Positions 53,234 to 61,971 of a stretch of DNA of 62,066 nucleotides are shown piece after piece. The first letter of the stretch is position 1; each line of letters opens with the position of its first letter. The DNA is from Roseateles toxinivorans (lineage in GTDB: Bacteria; Pseudomonadota; Gammaproteobacteria; Burkholderiales; Burkholderiaceae_C): positions 1-62,066 of the forward strand of contig NZ_SNXS01000018.1 in NCBI RefSeq assembly GCF_004362525.1, given 5' to 3'. The translations under genes and the position numbers were made by a program. Under the pieces are notes generated by a model. The model was not told the origin of the DNA. It did no database searches and saw only the letters and a list, made by a program, of their open reading frames with translations.

Positions 53234-54850
53234 TCAGGGCCTGGCGACGCCGAACTGCATGGGGCGCAGCTCGCGCTCGCGCGCTTCGGCGCACAGCTGC
53301 AGTGCCAGCGCCAGCACGCGGCGGGTGTCGCGCGGGTCGATCACGCCGTCGTCCAGCAACTGGCCCGAGGTGTAGAAGGCGCTCATCTGGCGCTCGAAGG
53401 TGGTGATGATCTGCTGCTTCAGGCCGGCGATCTGCGCCTCGTCCACGGCCAAGCCCTTGCGCGCCGCGCCCTCGCGCATGACGATTTCCATCGTGTCGGC
53501 GGCCTGTTGCGGGCCCATCACGGCGGTGCGTGCATTGGGCCAGCTGAACACGAAGCGGGGATGAAAGCCGCGCCCGCACATGCCGTAGTTGCCGGCGCCG
53601 AACGAGGCCCCGCACATCACGGTGATCTGCGGCACGGTGGCGTTGCTCAAGGCCTGGATCTGCTTGGCACCGTGCTTGATCATGCCGGCCCGCTCGGCCT
53701 CCGTGCCGACGATGAAGCCGGTGGTGTTCTGCAGATAGATCAAGGGCAGGCCGCTTTGCTCTGCAGCCTGGATGAAGTGGGTGATCTTGGTGCTGCCAGC
53801 CGGGTCCAGCGGGCCGTTGTTCGTGATGATGCCGACGCGGTGGCCCGCTATCCCGGCATGGCCGCAGATCGTGGCCAGACCGTAGTCGGGCTTGAAGTCC
53901 AGGAACTCGGACTGGTCAACGAGGCGGGCGATCAGGTCATGCATGTCCACCGGCTTCTTGGCGTCAGGCCCCATCAGGCCCAGCAACTCTTCCGCCGAGT
54001 GCTGCGGCGCGGGCCCGTCGGGCCAGAGATCGCCTTTGCCGGCCCAGCCCAGCGAGGCAATCAGCTCGCGGCAGATGGCCAGCGCATGGGCATCGTCCTC
54101 GGCCACGTACTCGGCCAGGCCTGACACGCCGGCATGCATCTCGGCACCGCCCAGGTCCTCGTCATTGGCGATCTCGCCGGTGGCAGCCTTCAGCAGCGGC
54201 GGGCCGGCCAGAAAGGCGCGGGCACGCTTCTTCACCATCACCACATAGTCGGCCAGGCCCGTCATATAGGCGCCGCCTGCGGTCGATGCGCCGTGCACGA
54301 CCGAGATGACTGGCAGTCCCGCGGCCGACAAGCGGGCCAGCCACCAGAAGCCGCTGCCGCCCAGCACGAACTGCTCGACGCGGTACTTCAGCAGGTTCGC
54401 CCCGGCCGACTCGACCAGATGCACAAAGGGCAGGCGGTTCTGCAGCGCGATCTCCTGCGCCCGCTGCAGCTTCTCCAGTCCCTTGGCCTGCAGGGCGCCG
54501 GCCTCGATGCCGGCGTCGTCGGCGACCAGCAGCACGCGAGTGCCGGATACCACACCGACGCCGGCGATGAAGCCACCGCCGGCGATCGACGCGTCCGGGT
54601 CGGGTTGGTCCTGCAGATAGCCAGCCAGCGAGGACAGCTCCAGAAACGGTGTGCCCGGGTCGAGCAGCCGCGCCACCCGTTCCCGCGGCAGCAACTGGCC
54701 GCGCTTGTCGAACAGCGGTTTGCTCTGCGCGCTGCGGCCGGCGGTGCGGGCCTCCAGTGCGCGCAGCTGGGCGATCAGGCCCAGCTGATAGGCACGGTTC
54801 TCGGCGAAGCTCGCGCTGCCGGTGTCCAACTGCGATTCAATCCTGGGCAT
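53234..54850 (-). CDS. atuC: Geranyl-CoA carboxylase-type carboxyltransferase subunit (AtuC-like)
   Basis: A 538-residue beta subunit of the acyl-CoA carboxylase family. Typical segments are VVHGASTAGGAYMTGLADYV, the oxyanion-loop region GASFGAGNYGMCGRGFHP and AVMGPQQAADT. The pattern separates it from acetyl-CoA carboxylase. Its start overlaps the upstream SDR stop by 14 bases. Methylcrotonyl- and geranyl-CoA carboxylase beta subunits differ at a bulky versus small residue near the active site; no alignment was made here, so the geranyl assignment rests on context (AtuD, AtuE, AtuA). Confidence 0.83.
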   Translation of the reverse strand: MPRIESQLDTGSASFAENRAYQLGLIAQLRALEARTAGRSAQSKPLFDKRGQLLPRERVARLLDPGTPFLELSSLAGYLQDQPDPDASIAGGGFIAGVGVVSGTRVLLVADDAGIEAGALQAKGLEKLQRAQEIALQNRLPFVHLVESAGANLLKYRVEQFVLGGSGFWWLARLSAAGLPVISVVHGASTAGGAYMTGLADYVVMVKKRARAFLAGPPLLKAATGEIANDEDLGGAEMHAGVSGLAEYVAEDDAHALAICRELIASLGWAGKGDLWPDGPAPQHSAEELLGLMGPDAKKPVDMHDLIARLVDQSEFLDFKPDYGLATICGHAGIAGHRVGIITNNGPLDPAGSTKITHFIQAAEQSGLPLIYLQNTTGFIVGTEAERAGMIKHGAKQIQALSNATVPQITVMCGASFGAGNYGMCGRGFHPRFVFSWPNARTAVMGPQQAADTMEIVMREGAARKGLAVDEAQIAGLKQQIITTFERQMSAFYTSGQLLDDGVIDPRDTRRVLALALQLCAEARERELRPMQFGVARP

Positions 54851-55709
54851 CGCTGAGTACCTTGGGCGTCGTCGCGAGATGGAAACCATCGAACTGAGCC
54901 GGGCTCTTGCCGCTGCCGACCTGGGGCCAGATGCGCTTGGCGTTCGGTGCGCCGCCGTCGATGCGCAGGCAGGCACCGCTGATGAACGCGGCGGCCGGCG
55001 ACAGCAGAAAGACGATGGCCGCGGCCACTTCACTCTCGCTGCCCATGCGGCAGGCCGGTGTCATCCGGGCCATATTGCGTATCAGCGGGCCCATCTCGGG
55101 CGGGTACTGGTCCATGCCGCTCGAGGCGATCCAGCCCGGCGCCACCGCATTGCTGCGCACCGGCGCCCATTCCAGCGCCGCCGTCTCGGTGAAGTTCAGC
55201 ATGCCGGCCCGCGCCGCACCGCTGTGGCCCATGCCGGGCATGCCCATCCAGATGTCGGCAATGATGTTGACGATTGATCCGCCGTTGGCTTCGAGGTACT
55301 GCGTGTAGCACTCCCGCGCCATCAGAAAACCGCCGGTCAGGTTGTTGCGTACCACGGCATCCCAGCCCTTGGCCTTGATATCGCGCAGCGGCGAGGGGTA
55401 TTGGCCGCCGGCGTTGTTGACCAGACCGTCGATGCGACCGTGCCGCGCCAGCACCTCGGCCACCGTGGCGGCAACGATGCTCTCTTCGCGGATGTCGCAG
55501 GCATGACCGCTGGCCTTGCCACCTGCGGCCTCGATCTCGGCCTGCACCGCCGCCAGCTTTTCCGGCTTGCGGCCCACCAGGGCCACGGTCGCTCCCAGCG
55601 CGGCCAGCTCGTGCGCGGTGCAGCGGCCTATGCCCGAGCCGCCGCCGGTGACGATGACCACCTGGCCGGCGAACAGCCTGGGCCTGAAAACACTGGCATA
55701 GCCACTCAT
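54837..55709 (-). CDS. PECR-type short-chain dehydrogenase/reductase (AtuB position)
   Basis: A 290-residue SDR. The Rossmann motif is TGGGSGIGRCTA. The usual YxxxK active site is absent: the equivalent segment is HSGAARAGMLNF, which matches peroxisomal trans-2-enoyl-CoA reductase and 2,4-dienoyl-CoA reductase proteins rather than classical alcohol-oxidising SDRs. It is first in the operon, in the AtuB position. It may act on an enoyl- or dienoyl-CoA terpenoid intermediate. AAGGA precedes the ATG at 55709. The shared upstream region carries the ACCAAGCACTTGCTTGGT operator. Confidence 0.82.
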   Translation of the reverse strand: MSGYASVFRPRLFAGQVVIVTGGGSGIGRCTAHELAALGATVALVGRKPEKLAAVQAEIEAAGGKASGHACDIREESIVAATVAEVLARHGRIDGLVNNAGGQYPSPLRDIKAKGWDAVVRNNLTGGFLMARECYTQYLEANGGSIVNIIADIWMGMPGMGHSGAARAGMLNFTETAALEWAPVRSNAVAPGWIASSGMDQYPPEMGPLIRNMARMTPACRMGSESEVAAAIVFLLSPAAAFISGACLRIDGGAPNAKRIWPQVGSGKSPAQFDGFHLATTPKVLSDAQD

Positions 55710-55725
55710 CTCAATCCTTCTTTCA

Positions 55726-55743
55726 ACCAAGCACTTGCTTGGT
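55726..55743. promoter_or_regulatory. Probable TetR operator in the atu/thiolase divergent promoter
   Basis: ACCAAGCACTTGCTTGGT has perfect 8-base arms and a 2-base centre. Its core AAGCA-CT-TGCTT differs from the palindrome at 20126-20137 only in the centre. It overlaps the -35 of the plus-strand promoter. Confidence 0.7.
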
Positions 55744-55764
55744 AAGTGTGCTGCGCTTCATAAT
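55735..55764 (+). promoter_or_regulatory. Predicted promoter of the thiolase-fadB operon
   Basis: TTGCTT (55735-55740), an 18-base spacer and CATAAT (55759-55764). The -35 lies inside the operator dyad, which fits repression by blocking RNA polymerase. Confidence 0.55.
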
Positions 55765-55814
55765 CGCTTGTCAATCGGCAGCGCCCGCGCGCGAGCCGTG
55801 CATTGGAGACACCC

Positions 55815-57020
55815 ATGGCGCAAGCATTGATTTATGAAGCCCTGCGCACGCCGCGCGGCAAGGGCAAGAAGGACGGCAGCCTGCATGAGGTGAAGCCAGT
55901 CGATCTGCTGGCCGGCCTGTTGGGCCAGCTGCAGCAGCGTCTGGACTTCGATCCGGCCCTGGTGGACGACGTGGTGATGGGCTGCGTCACGCCGGTGGGC
56001 GAGCAGGGGGCGGTGATACCGAAGACGGCGGTGCTGAAGGCGGGCTGGGACTTCCGCGTCGCCGGCGTGCAGATCAACCGCTTCTGCGCCTCGGGCCTGG
56101 AGGCCGTCAATCTGGCCGCGCAGAAGGTCGCCAGCGGCTGGGAGGATCTGGTCATCGCCGGTGGCGTCGAGAGCATGTCGCGGGTGCCCATGGGCAGCGA
56201 CGGCGGCGCCTGGGCACAGGACCCCGAGACCAATGCCGTCACCGGCTTCGTGCCGCAGGGCATAGGCGCGGACCTGATCGCCACGCTGGGCGGCTGGGGC
56301 CGTCAAGATGTGGATGCCTTTGCGCTGGAGTCTCAGCAGCGCGCCGCGCGAGCCCAGGCGGCCGGCTATTTCGACCGTTCGGTGGTGCCGGTGCGCGATG
56401 CCATCGGCATTCCGATTCTCGAGCGCGACGAGTTCATCAAGCCGCAGAGCACCTTGCAGGGCCTGGGCGCGCTGAAGGCCAGCTTCGAGCAGCTCGGCGC
56501 AATGGGCTTCGATGCGGTGGCCTTGCAGCGCTATCCGCAGGTCGAGCGCATCCTGCATGTGCACAGCCCCGGCAACTCGTCGGGCATTGTCGATGGCGCG
56601 GCGGCGGTGTTGATCGGCAGCGAGGCCATGGGCAAGACGCTGGGTCTCTCGCCGCGCGGCCGCATCGTCGCCACCGCCCTGTCCGGTGCCGATCCCAGCA
56701 TCATGTTGACCGGCCCGATGCCGGCCACGCGCAAGGCGCTGGCCAAGGCAGGGCTGACGATAGACGACATCGACCTGTTCGAGGTCAACGAGGCTTTCGC
56801 TGCCGTGCCGATGCGCTTCATGCAGGAGATGGGCGTGCCGCACGACAGGGTCAACGTCAATGGGGGGGCGATCGCGATGGGCCATCCGCTGGGCGCCACC
56901 GGCGCGATGCTCCTGGGCACCCTGCTGGACGAGCTGGAGCGCCGCCAGCTCAAGCGCGGCCTGATCACGCTGTGCGTCGGCGGCGGCATGGGCATTGCCA
57001 CCATCATCGAAAGAGTCTGA
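55815..57020 (+). CDS. Acetyl-CoA C-acyltransferase (thiolase)
   Basis: A 401-residue thiolase. The nucleophilic Cys91 is in FCASGLEAV, the general base His is in [15 protein letters not shown], and a C-terminal Cys is in LCVGGGMG. It cleaves 3-ketoacyl-CoA to acetyl-CoA plus a shortened acyl-CoA. TTGGAGAC precedes the ATG. It precedes the FadB-type gene by two bases, so the pair resembles a fadAB unit dedicated to the adjacent operon. Confidence 0.92.
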   Translation: MAQALIYEALRTPRGKGKKDGSLHEVKPVDLLAGLLGQLQQRLDFDPALVDDVVMGCVTPVGEQGAVIPKTAVLKAGWDFRVAGVQINRFCASGLEAVNLAAQKVASGWEDLVIAGGVESMSRVPMGSDGGAWAQDPETNAVTGFVPQGIGADLIATLGGWGRQDVDAFALESQQRAARAQAAGYFDRSVVPVRDAIGIPILERDEFIKPQSTLQGLGALKASFEQLGAMGFDAVALQRYPQVERILHVHSPGNSSGIVDGAAAVLIGSEAMGKTLGLSPRGRIVATALSGADPSIMLTGPMPATRKALAKAGLTIDDIDLFEVNEAFAAVPMRFMQEMGVPHDRVNVNGGAIAMGHPLGATGAMLLGTLLDELERRQLKRGLITLCVGGGMGIATIIERV

Positions 57021-57022
57021 GC

Positions 57023-59164
57023 ATGGACACGATCCGCTACGAATTGAACGCCGACGGCATCGCCACGCTGTGCTTCGACGAGCCGGGCTCGCCGGTCAAC
57101 ACGATGAATCTGCGCTGGCAGGCCGATATGGCCGAGGCCGCGGCCCTGCTGCAGCGCGACAAGGCGCAGATCAGAGGCGTGCTGCTGACCTCGGCCAAGA
57201 GCACCTTCTTCGCCGGCGCCGAGCTGAACAGCGTGCTCAAGCTGAAGCCTGAAGACGCGGCCGAGGGCTTCAGGCGTGTCGAGGCCTTGAAGAAGGCCTT
57301 TCGCGCGATCGAGACGCTGGGCCGGCCGGTCGTGGCGCTGCTGAATGGCGCGGCGCTGGGCGGCGGCTGGGAGGTGGCCCTCTGCGCCCACGCCCGATTT
57401 GCGCTGGACGACGCAAAGATCCAGTTCGGCACGCCCGAGGTCAGCCTGGGCCTGATTCCCGGCGCCTGCGGCATCACCAAGACCGTGCGCATGCTGGGCC
57501 TGATGGCGGCCCAGCCCTATCTGATCGAAGGTCGGTTGTTCGGCCCGCAGGAGGCCGTCAAGCTGGGCTGGGTGCAGGGCCTGGGCAAGACCATAGACGA
57601 GCTGAAGGCACAGGCCCTGGCCTGGATCGCCGCCCACCCCGATGCGCAGCAGCCCTGGGACGCCAAGGACTACAAGATGCCTGGCGGCACGCCCGCCAAC
57701 CCGAAAGTGGCGCAGGCGCTGATGGTGGCGCCGGCGATGCTGGCGCAGAAGACCCGCGGCCTCTACCCGGCGGCGCAGGTGGCGCTGGAGGCCATGGTCG
57801 AAGGCGCGATGGTGGACTACGACACCGCCACGCGCATCGAGAGCCGCAAGCTGGCCCGGCTGATGGTGGGCCAGAACGCCAAAAACATGATCACCGCCTT
57901 CTTCTTCAACCTGAACGCGATCAAGGCCGGCAAGTCACGACCGGGCAGCAGTGCGCGCTGGAAGCCGGCCAAGGTCGGCATCCTGGGCGCCGGCATGATG
58001 GGGGCAGGTATTGCCTATGCCAATGCCGCCAAGGGCATCGCCTGCGTGCTCAAGGACGTGAGCCTGGACAGGGCCGAGAAGGGGCGCGACTACAGCCGCA
58101 GGATCACCGCCGGCCGCGTCGCCAAGGGCCAGATGAGCGAGGACAGGCAGACCGGCCTGCTGGCGCTGATACAGCCCACCGAGGCGGCGAGCGATCTACA
58201 GGGCTGCGATCTGATCATCGAGGCGGTGTTCGAGCAGCGGACGCTGAAGGCCCAGGTCACGCAGGAAGCCGAAGGCATGCTGGCACCCGGCGGAGTGTTC
58301 GCCTCCAACACCTCGACCCTGCCCATCACCGGCCTGGCCCAGGCCAGCCGCGACGCCACGCACTTCGTCGGCCTGCACTTCTTCTCGCCTGTGGACAAGA
58401 TGAAGCTGGTCGAGATCATCCGTGGCAAGCAGACCAGCGACGAGACGGTGGCCCGCGCCTACGACTATGTGCTGGCGCTTGGCAAGACGCCCATCGTCGT
58501 CAATGATTCGCGCGGTTTCTTCACCAGCCGCGTGTTCGGCACCTTTGTGATGGAGGGGGCCGCGATGCTGGCCGAGGGCATTCCGGCGCCGGTCATCGAG
58601 CAGGCCGGATTGATGGCCGGCATGCCGGTCGGCCCGCTGGCGGTGCTGGACGAAACCAGCCTGAGCCTGTCGGTGCATGTGATGGAGCAGACCCGCGCGG
58701 ACCTGGCCGCCGAGGGGGGGCGTGTCAACCCCTCTCCGGGCGAGCGCCTGGTTGAACGCATGGTCAAGGAGTTGCAGCGCCCGGGGCGTGCCGCGGGCGG
58801 TGGTTTCTACGACTATCCCGCGGGCGGCCCCAAGCAGCTGTGGCCGCAGCTGAAGCCCCTGTTCGAGAAGGCCGATGCCCGCTGGGACATGCAGGAGCTG
58901 AAGGACCGGCTTCTGTATCGCCAGGCGATCGAGACCTTGCGCTGCCTCAGCGAGGGCGTGCTGACCAGCACGCACGACGCCAATATCGGCTCCATCTTCG
59001 GCATCGGTTTCCCGGCCTGGACAGGCGGCGCGATGCAGTTCATCTACTCCGAGGGCGAGCGCTTCGAGAAGCGCGCCGCCGAGCTGGCCGTGTGGCATGG
59101 CTCGGGCTTCGAGCTGAGCGATGCGCTGCGCGATTGCATCGCGCGGCATGCTCCGCGCATTTGA
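57023..59164 (+). CDS. FadB-type bifunctional enoyl-CoA hydratase/3-hydroxyacyl-CoA dehydrogenase
   Basis: A 713-residue bifunctional beta-oxidation enzyme. The N-terminal crotonase half has FFAGAELN and [14 protein letters not shown], and the dehydrogenase half starts with [14 protein letters not shown] at about residue 320, followed by SNTSTLPIT and the [13 protein letters not shown] motif. It completes the beta-oxidation cycle with the thiolase. Its stop abuts the convergent peptidase gene without an intergenic gap. It starts two bases after the thiolase stop. Confidence 0.93.
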   Translation: MDTIRYELNADGIATLCFDEPGSPVNTMNLRWQADMAEAAALLQRDKAQIRGVLLTSAKSTFFAGAELNSVLKLKPEDAAEGFRRVEALKKAFRAIETLGRPVVALLNGAALGGGWEVALCAHARFALDDAKIQFGTPEVSLGLIPGACGITKTVRMLGLMAAQPYLIEGRLFGPQEAVKLGWVQGLGKTIDELKAQALAWIAAHPDAQQPWDAKDYKMPGGTPANPKVAQALMVAPAMLAQKTRGLYPAAQVALEAMVEGAMVDYDTATRIESRKLARLMVGQNAKNMITAFFFNLNAIKAGKSRPGSSARWKPAKVGILGAGMMGAGIAYANAAKGIACVLKDVSLDRAEKGRDYSRRITAGRVAKGQMSEDRQTGLLALIQPTEAASDLQGCDLIIEAVFEQRTLKAQVTQEAEGMLAPGGVFASNTSTLPITGLAQASRDATHFVGLHFFSPVDKMKLVEIIRGKQTSDETVARAYDYVLALGKTPIVVNDSRGFFTSRVFGTFVMEGAAMLAEGIPAPVIEQAGLMAGMPVGPLAVLDETSLSLSVHVMEQTRADLAAEGGRVNPSPGERLVERMVKELQRPGRAAGGGFYDYPAGGPKQLWPQLKPLFEKADARWDMQELKDRLLYRQAIETLRCLSEGVLTSTHDANIGSIFGIGFPAWTGGAMQFIYSEGERFEKRAAELAVWHGSGFELSDALRDCIARHAPRI

Positions 59165-60598
59165 TCAGCGACCCATCGGCAGCGGGTAGCTGGCCAGGCT
59201 GGCCATGCCGCGCGCGCCGATGGCCTGCACGCCGAACACGACATTGTCCTTGGACACGCCGGTGATCGTCGCGCGCGTGACCAGACCCACATCCCGGTGC
59301 TGCTGCCAGGTCGGCGAGCCGGTCTCGCGCCAGACCACGCGGTAGCCCTTCAGCCCGGGCTCGGCGTTGGCGTCCCAGCGCAGCGTGCTGTTGTTGTCCA
59401 GTTCGATGGCCTCCAGCCTCACGTTCTGCGGTGCGGCCGGCGCCAGCGCCAGCGTCGCCAGGCCGGCGGCGTTGATGCGGGTGACGTTGGCCAGATAGGG
59501 CATGTCGACGAACTCGACCAGGTCGCCATAGACCACACCGTTTTCGGTGCGCACATCCTGGTGCTGGTGGCGGAAGTTCTCGAACGGCTCGGTGAAGCGC
59601 ACGGCCGCATAGCCGCGCTCCAGGAAGGGCAGGTGGTCGCCGCCGCGCAGATAGCGGTCGCGGCGCTGTATCAGATTGACCGTGAAGCCGGGCACATAGC
59701 GTTCGCCGGAGGCCTTCAGGTGGCGGCCCAGCTGGTGGGTGGGAAGATCCTCACTGCCGCCGGCAAGCGCCAGTGCCTGTAGCTGCTTGCGCACGGCATC
59801 GCTGGCGCTGTCGGTATCGGTGGTTTGCTGATTGCTCTGCGCCTTGACCAGCATGCGCAGCAGCGGGTCGAAGCCATCGGCGAACAGGCGCAGTTGCTTG
59901 GGGTCATATTGACCCGCATCGCCGGTGGCGCTGCCGACGATGTCATTGGTGATCATCGCCTCGATGCGCAGGTTCTTCGCCCGTGCCGTCTTGGCCCAAT
60001 GGGTGGCACCCAGCAGGCCCTGCTCCTCACCGGGCACGGCCATGAAGACCAGGGTGGCATCGAACTGATGGGCCGCCATCACGCAGGCCAGTTCCATCAC
60101 CGCGGCCACGCCGGAGGCGTCGTCATTGGCGCCCGGGGCAAAGCCGCTGGCATCCATCACATCGGTGTTGCGCGAGTCGTAGTGGCCGCTGACGACCAGC
60201 AGCCGATCCCTGGACGCAGGCGAGCTGCCCGGCAGGGTGGCGACGACATTGACCAGGGTCGTGGGCTTGGAGATGCGCCGGCCGGCCGGCTCGATGTACT
60301 CGTCCATCTCGACCTGCAGCCGCCCACCGGCGGCCTTGGAGCAGGCCTGCAGCTCGCGCTGTATCCAGCGTCGGGCGGCGCCGATGCCGCGGGTGTCCGA
60401 CTCGGTCTCCGACATCGTGTGGCGGGTATGAAAGCCGACCAGGGCCTCGATGCGCCGTGCGATGCGTTGCGCCGACACATCGCCGACGATCCTGGCCACG
60501 GTGGGGTCCAGCGGATCGGTGTCGGCGGCGGCGCCGGTCGAGAACACCAGCAGCGCAAGGGCGGCGCAGGCAATGGTGGTAGAGATAGGCTTGCGCAT
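59165..60598 (-). CDS. M28 family zinc metallopeptidase with C-terminal FN3-like domain
   Basis: A 477-residue exported peptidase. A signal peptide is followed by an M28 catalytic domain with metal ligands in SGHYDSRN (His139, Asp141), GANDDASG (Asp159) and PGEEQGLLG (Glu191-Glu192). The last hundred or so residues (NVRLEAIELDNNSTLRWDAN) form an FN3-like beta domain. M28 enzymes are aminopeptidases or related. It ends flush with the convergent fadB-type gene. Confidence 0.9.
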   Translation of the reverse strand: MRKPISTTIACAALALLVFSTGAAADTDPLDPTVARIVGDVSAQRIARRIEALVGFHTRHTMSETESDTRGIGAARRWIQRELQACSKAAGGRLQVEMDEYIEPAGRRISKPTTLVNVVATLPGSSPASRDRLLVVSGHYDSRNTDVMDASGFAPGANDDASGVAAVMELACVMAAHQFDATLVFMAVPGEEQGLLGATHWAKTARAKNLRIEAMITNDIVGSATGDAGQYDPKQLRLFADGFDPLLRMLVKAQSNQQTTDTDSASDAVRKQLQALALAGGSEDLPTHQLGRHLKASGERYVPGFTVNLIQRRDRYLRGGDHLPFLERGYAAVRFTEPFENFRHQHQDVRTENGVVYGDLVEFVDMPYLANVTRINAAGLATLALAPAAPQNVRLEAIELDNNSTLRWDANAEPGLKGYRVVWRETGSPTWQQHRDVGLVTRATITGVSKDNVVFGVQAIGARGMASLASYPLPMGR

Positions 60599-60752
60599 GG
60601 TGTACAGGGCCTGTGGATGCTGGGGTGTCGAGATTCTTGCACCGCCAGCCTGGCCCGGAGCGTCGGCTGTGCGATGGCTGGCACAAGACCCCATTGCGCG
60701 CCGCGGGCTTTATGGGCTCAATCGCGGTTTGACCGGATTCCAGGGAGAAACC

Positions 60753-61115
60753 ATGACCACGCTTGCCACGATCGCCGTGACCCTTGTCGCGCTCCTGCAC
60801 CTGTATTTCCTGGTGCTGGAGATGTTCTTCTGGACCAAGCCGCTGGGCCTGCGCACCTTCGGCAACAAGCCGGAGTTTGCCGAGGCCTCGAAGGTGCTGG
60901 CTGCCAATCAGGGTCTGTACAACGGGTTTCTGGCGGCAGGCCTGCTGTGGGGCCTGAGCCAGGGCTCGGCCGGCCGCTCGGTCGAGCTGTTCTTCCTGAG
61001 CTGCGTCCTGGTCGCCGGGGTGTTCGGTGCCGTGACGGCCAGCCGCAAGATCCTGTTCGTCCAGGCCTTGCCGGCGGTGATTGCGCTGGCGCTGGTCTTG
61101 CTCACTCCAGCTTGA
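60753..61115 (+). CDS. DUF1304 family membrane protein
   Basis: A 120-residue protein with four hydrophobic segments, matching DUF1304 (VTLVALLHLYFLVLEMFFW). Its function is unknown. AGGGAGAAACC precedes the ATG. Its 3' end overlaps the convergent TonB-like gene by 14 bases. Confidence 0.85.
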   Translation: MTTLATIAVTLVALLHLYFLVLEMFFWTKPLGLRTFGNKPEFAEASKVLAANQGLYNGFLAAGLLWGLSQGSAGRSVELFFLSCVLVAGVFGAVTASRKILFVQALPAVIALALVLLTPA

Positions 61116-61809
61116 AGCCAACTTCGACGCTGGCCGTGCGCTCCTGCTTGATCGGGGCAAAGCGCCACTGCCTGACGGCATCGATGGCGGCCTGGGACAG
61201 TCGCTTGTGGCTGCTGGACAGGGCCTCGGCCTGAGACACCGAACCGTCGGGCCGCACCGTGAAGCGCACCGCCACTATGCCGCTTTGCAGCGTGTTCACC
61301 AGTTGGCGCGGAAACTCGGGCTGCACCTGGAACACCAATTTCAGCGGCACCTCGGGCTCCTCGACCACCGGGGGTGCGAGCGGCGCCTGTGCCGGAGCGA
61401 CCGGCGGGGCCAGTGCGATCCGGGTGCCGGGGTCAGGACTGACCGGGGCCGGCTCGACGACCGGCGGGGCCACCGCAGCTGCGCTGGTTTCGCTCAGGGC
61501 CTCGACCTGCTTGCGAGCGGCGGCCAAGGTGGCGCCGTTGCTGCTGGGGGCCGGTGCCGGCGACGGGCTGGCCTTCTTTGCCACCGGGGCCGCCGGTGCA
61601 GGTGCAGCCTTCGCGGCTGCCTTGTCCGCCACCAGGCGTATCCACTGCGAGACCTTGTCGGCGTCGCGCTTGGCGCGATCGGCATCGCTCAGTGCCGGTG
61701 CGGGCTTGGAGGCATCTGCCGGCTGAGCGTGCAGGGCCGGTGACAGCAGGGCACTCACCAGCAGACCCAGGCCGGCAAGACGGCGGCAGTGACTGTGCAT
61801 GGGCAACAT
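61102..61809 (-). CDS. TonB family C-terminal-domain energy transducer-like protein
   Basis: A 235-residue exported protein: a signal-like segment (GLGLLVSALLSPALHAQ), a long Pro/Ala-rich spacer and a C-terminal TonB-like domain (FPRQLVNTLQSGIVAVRFTV, QWRFAPIKQE). It lacks the classic single N-terminal TM anchor plus adjacent ExbBD genes, so a soluble periplasmic protein is possible. GGAGG lies five bases before the ATG at 61809; 61800 is a second possible start. Confidence 0.78.
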   Translation of the reverse strand: MLPMHSHCRRLAGLGLLVSALLSPALHAQPADASKPAPALSDADRAKRDADKVSQWIRLVADKAAAKAAPAPAAPVAKKASPSPAPAPSSNGATLAAARKQVEALSETSAAAVAPPVVEPAPVSPDPGTRIALAPPVAPAQAPLAPPVVEEPEVPLKLVFQVQPEFPRQLVNTLQSGIVAVRFTVRPDGSVSQAEALSSSHKRLSQAAIDAVRQWRFAPIKQERTASVEVGFKLE

Positions 61810-61971
61810 CGAGACCTCCAAACGACGACGCTGCCTTTGCGGGGCAGCCATCCGGATATCCGTCGGCGCTCGAATGACCGCGTCCGATCGGGGTCCGCTT
61901 GTGACGGGTTGCGGCGCAGTGTACGCAGGGCGCCCACCTTGGGCGCGTGAGAATTCGACATTTCGACCTAG
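61810..61971. other. Intergenic region upstream of the TonB-like gene
   Basis: No gene is recognised. A short hairpin (GCGCCC / GGGCGC, 61930-61946) is visible. The region ends with a CTAG at 61968-61971 next to the probable insertion-sequence end. Confidence 0.5.

Noticed and set aside
49313-54850. Leucine-degradation (methylcrotonyl-CoA carboxylase, liu) operon
   Set aside because: No HMG-CoA lyase or isovaleryl-CoA dehydrogenase is seen; the AtuD-type motif PMAIGVQTDM, the gene order and atuA elsewhere in the window favour the geranyl-CoA type. Alignment is still needed.
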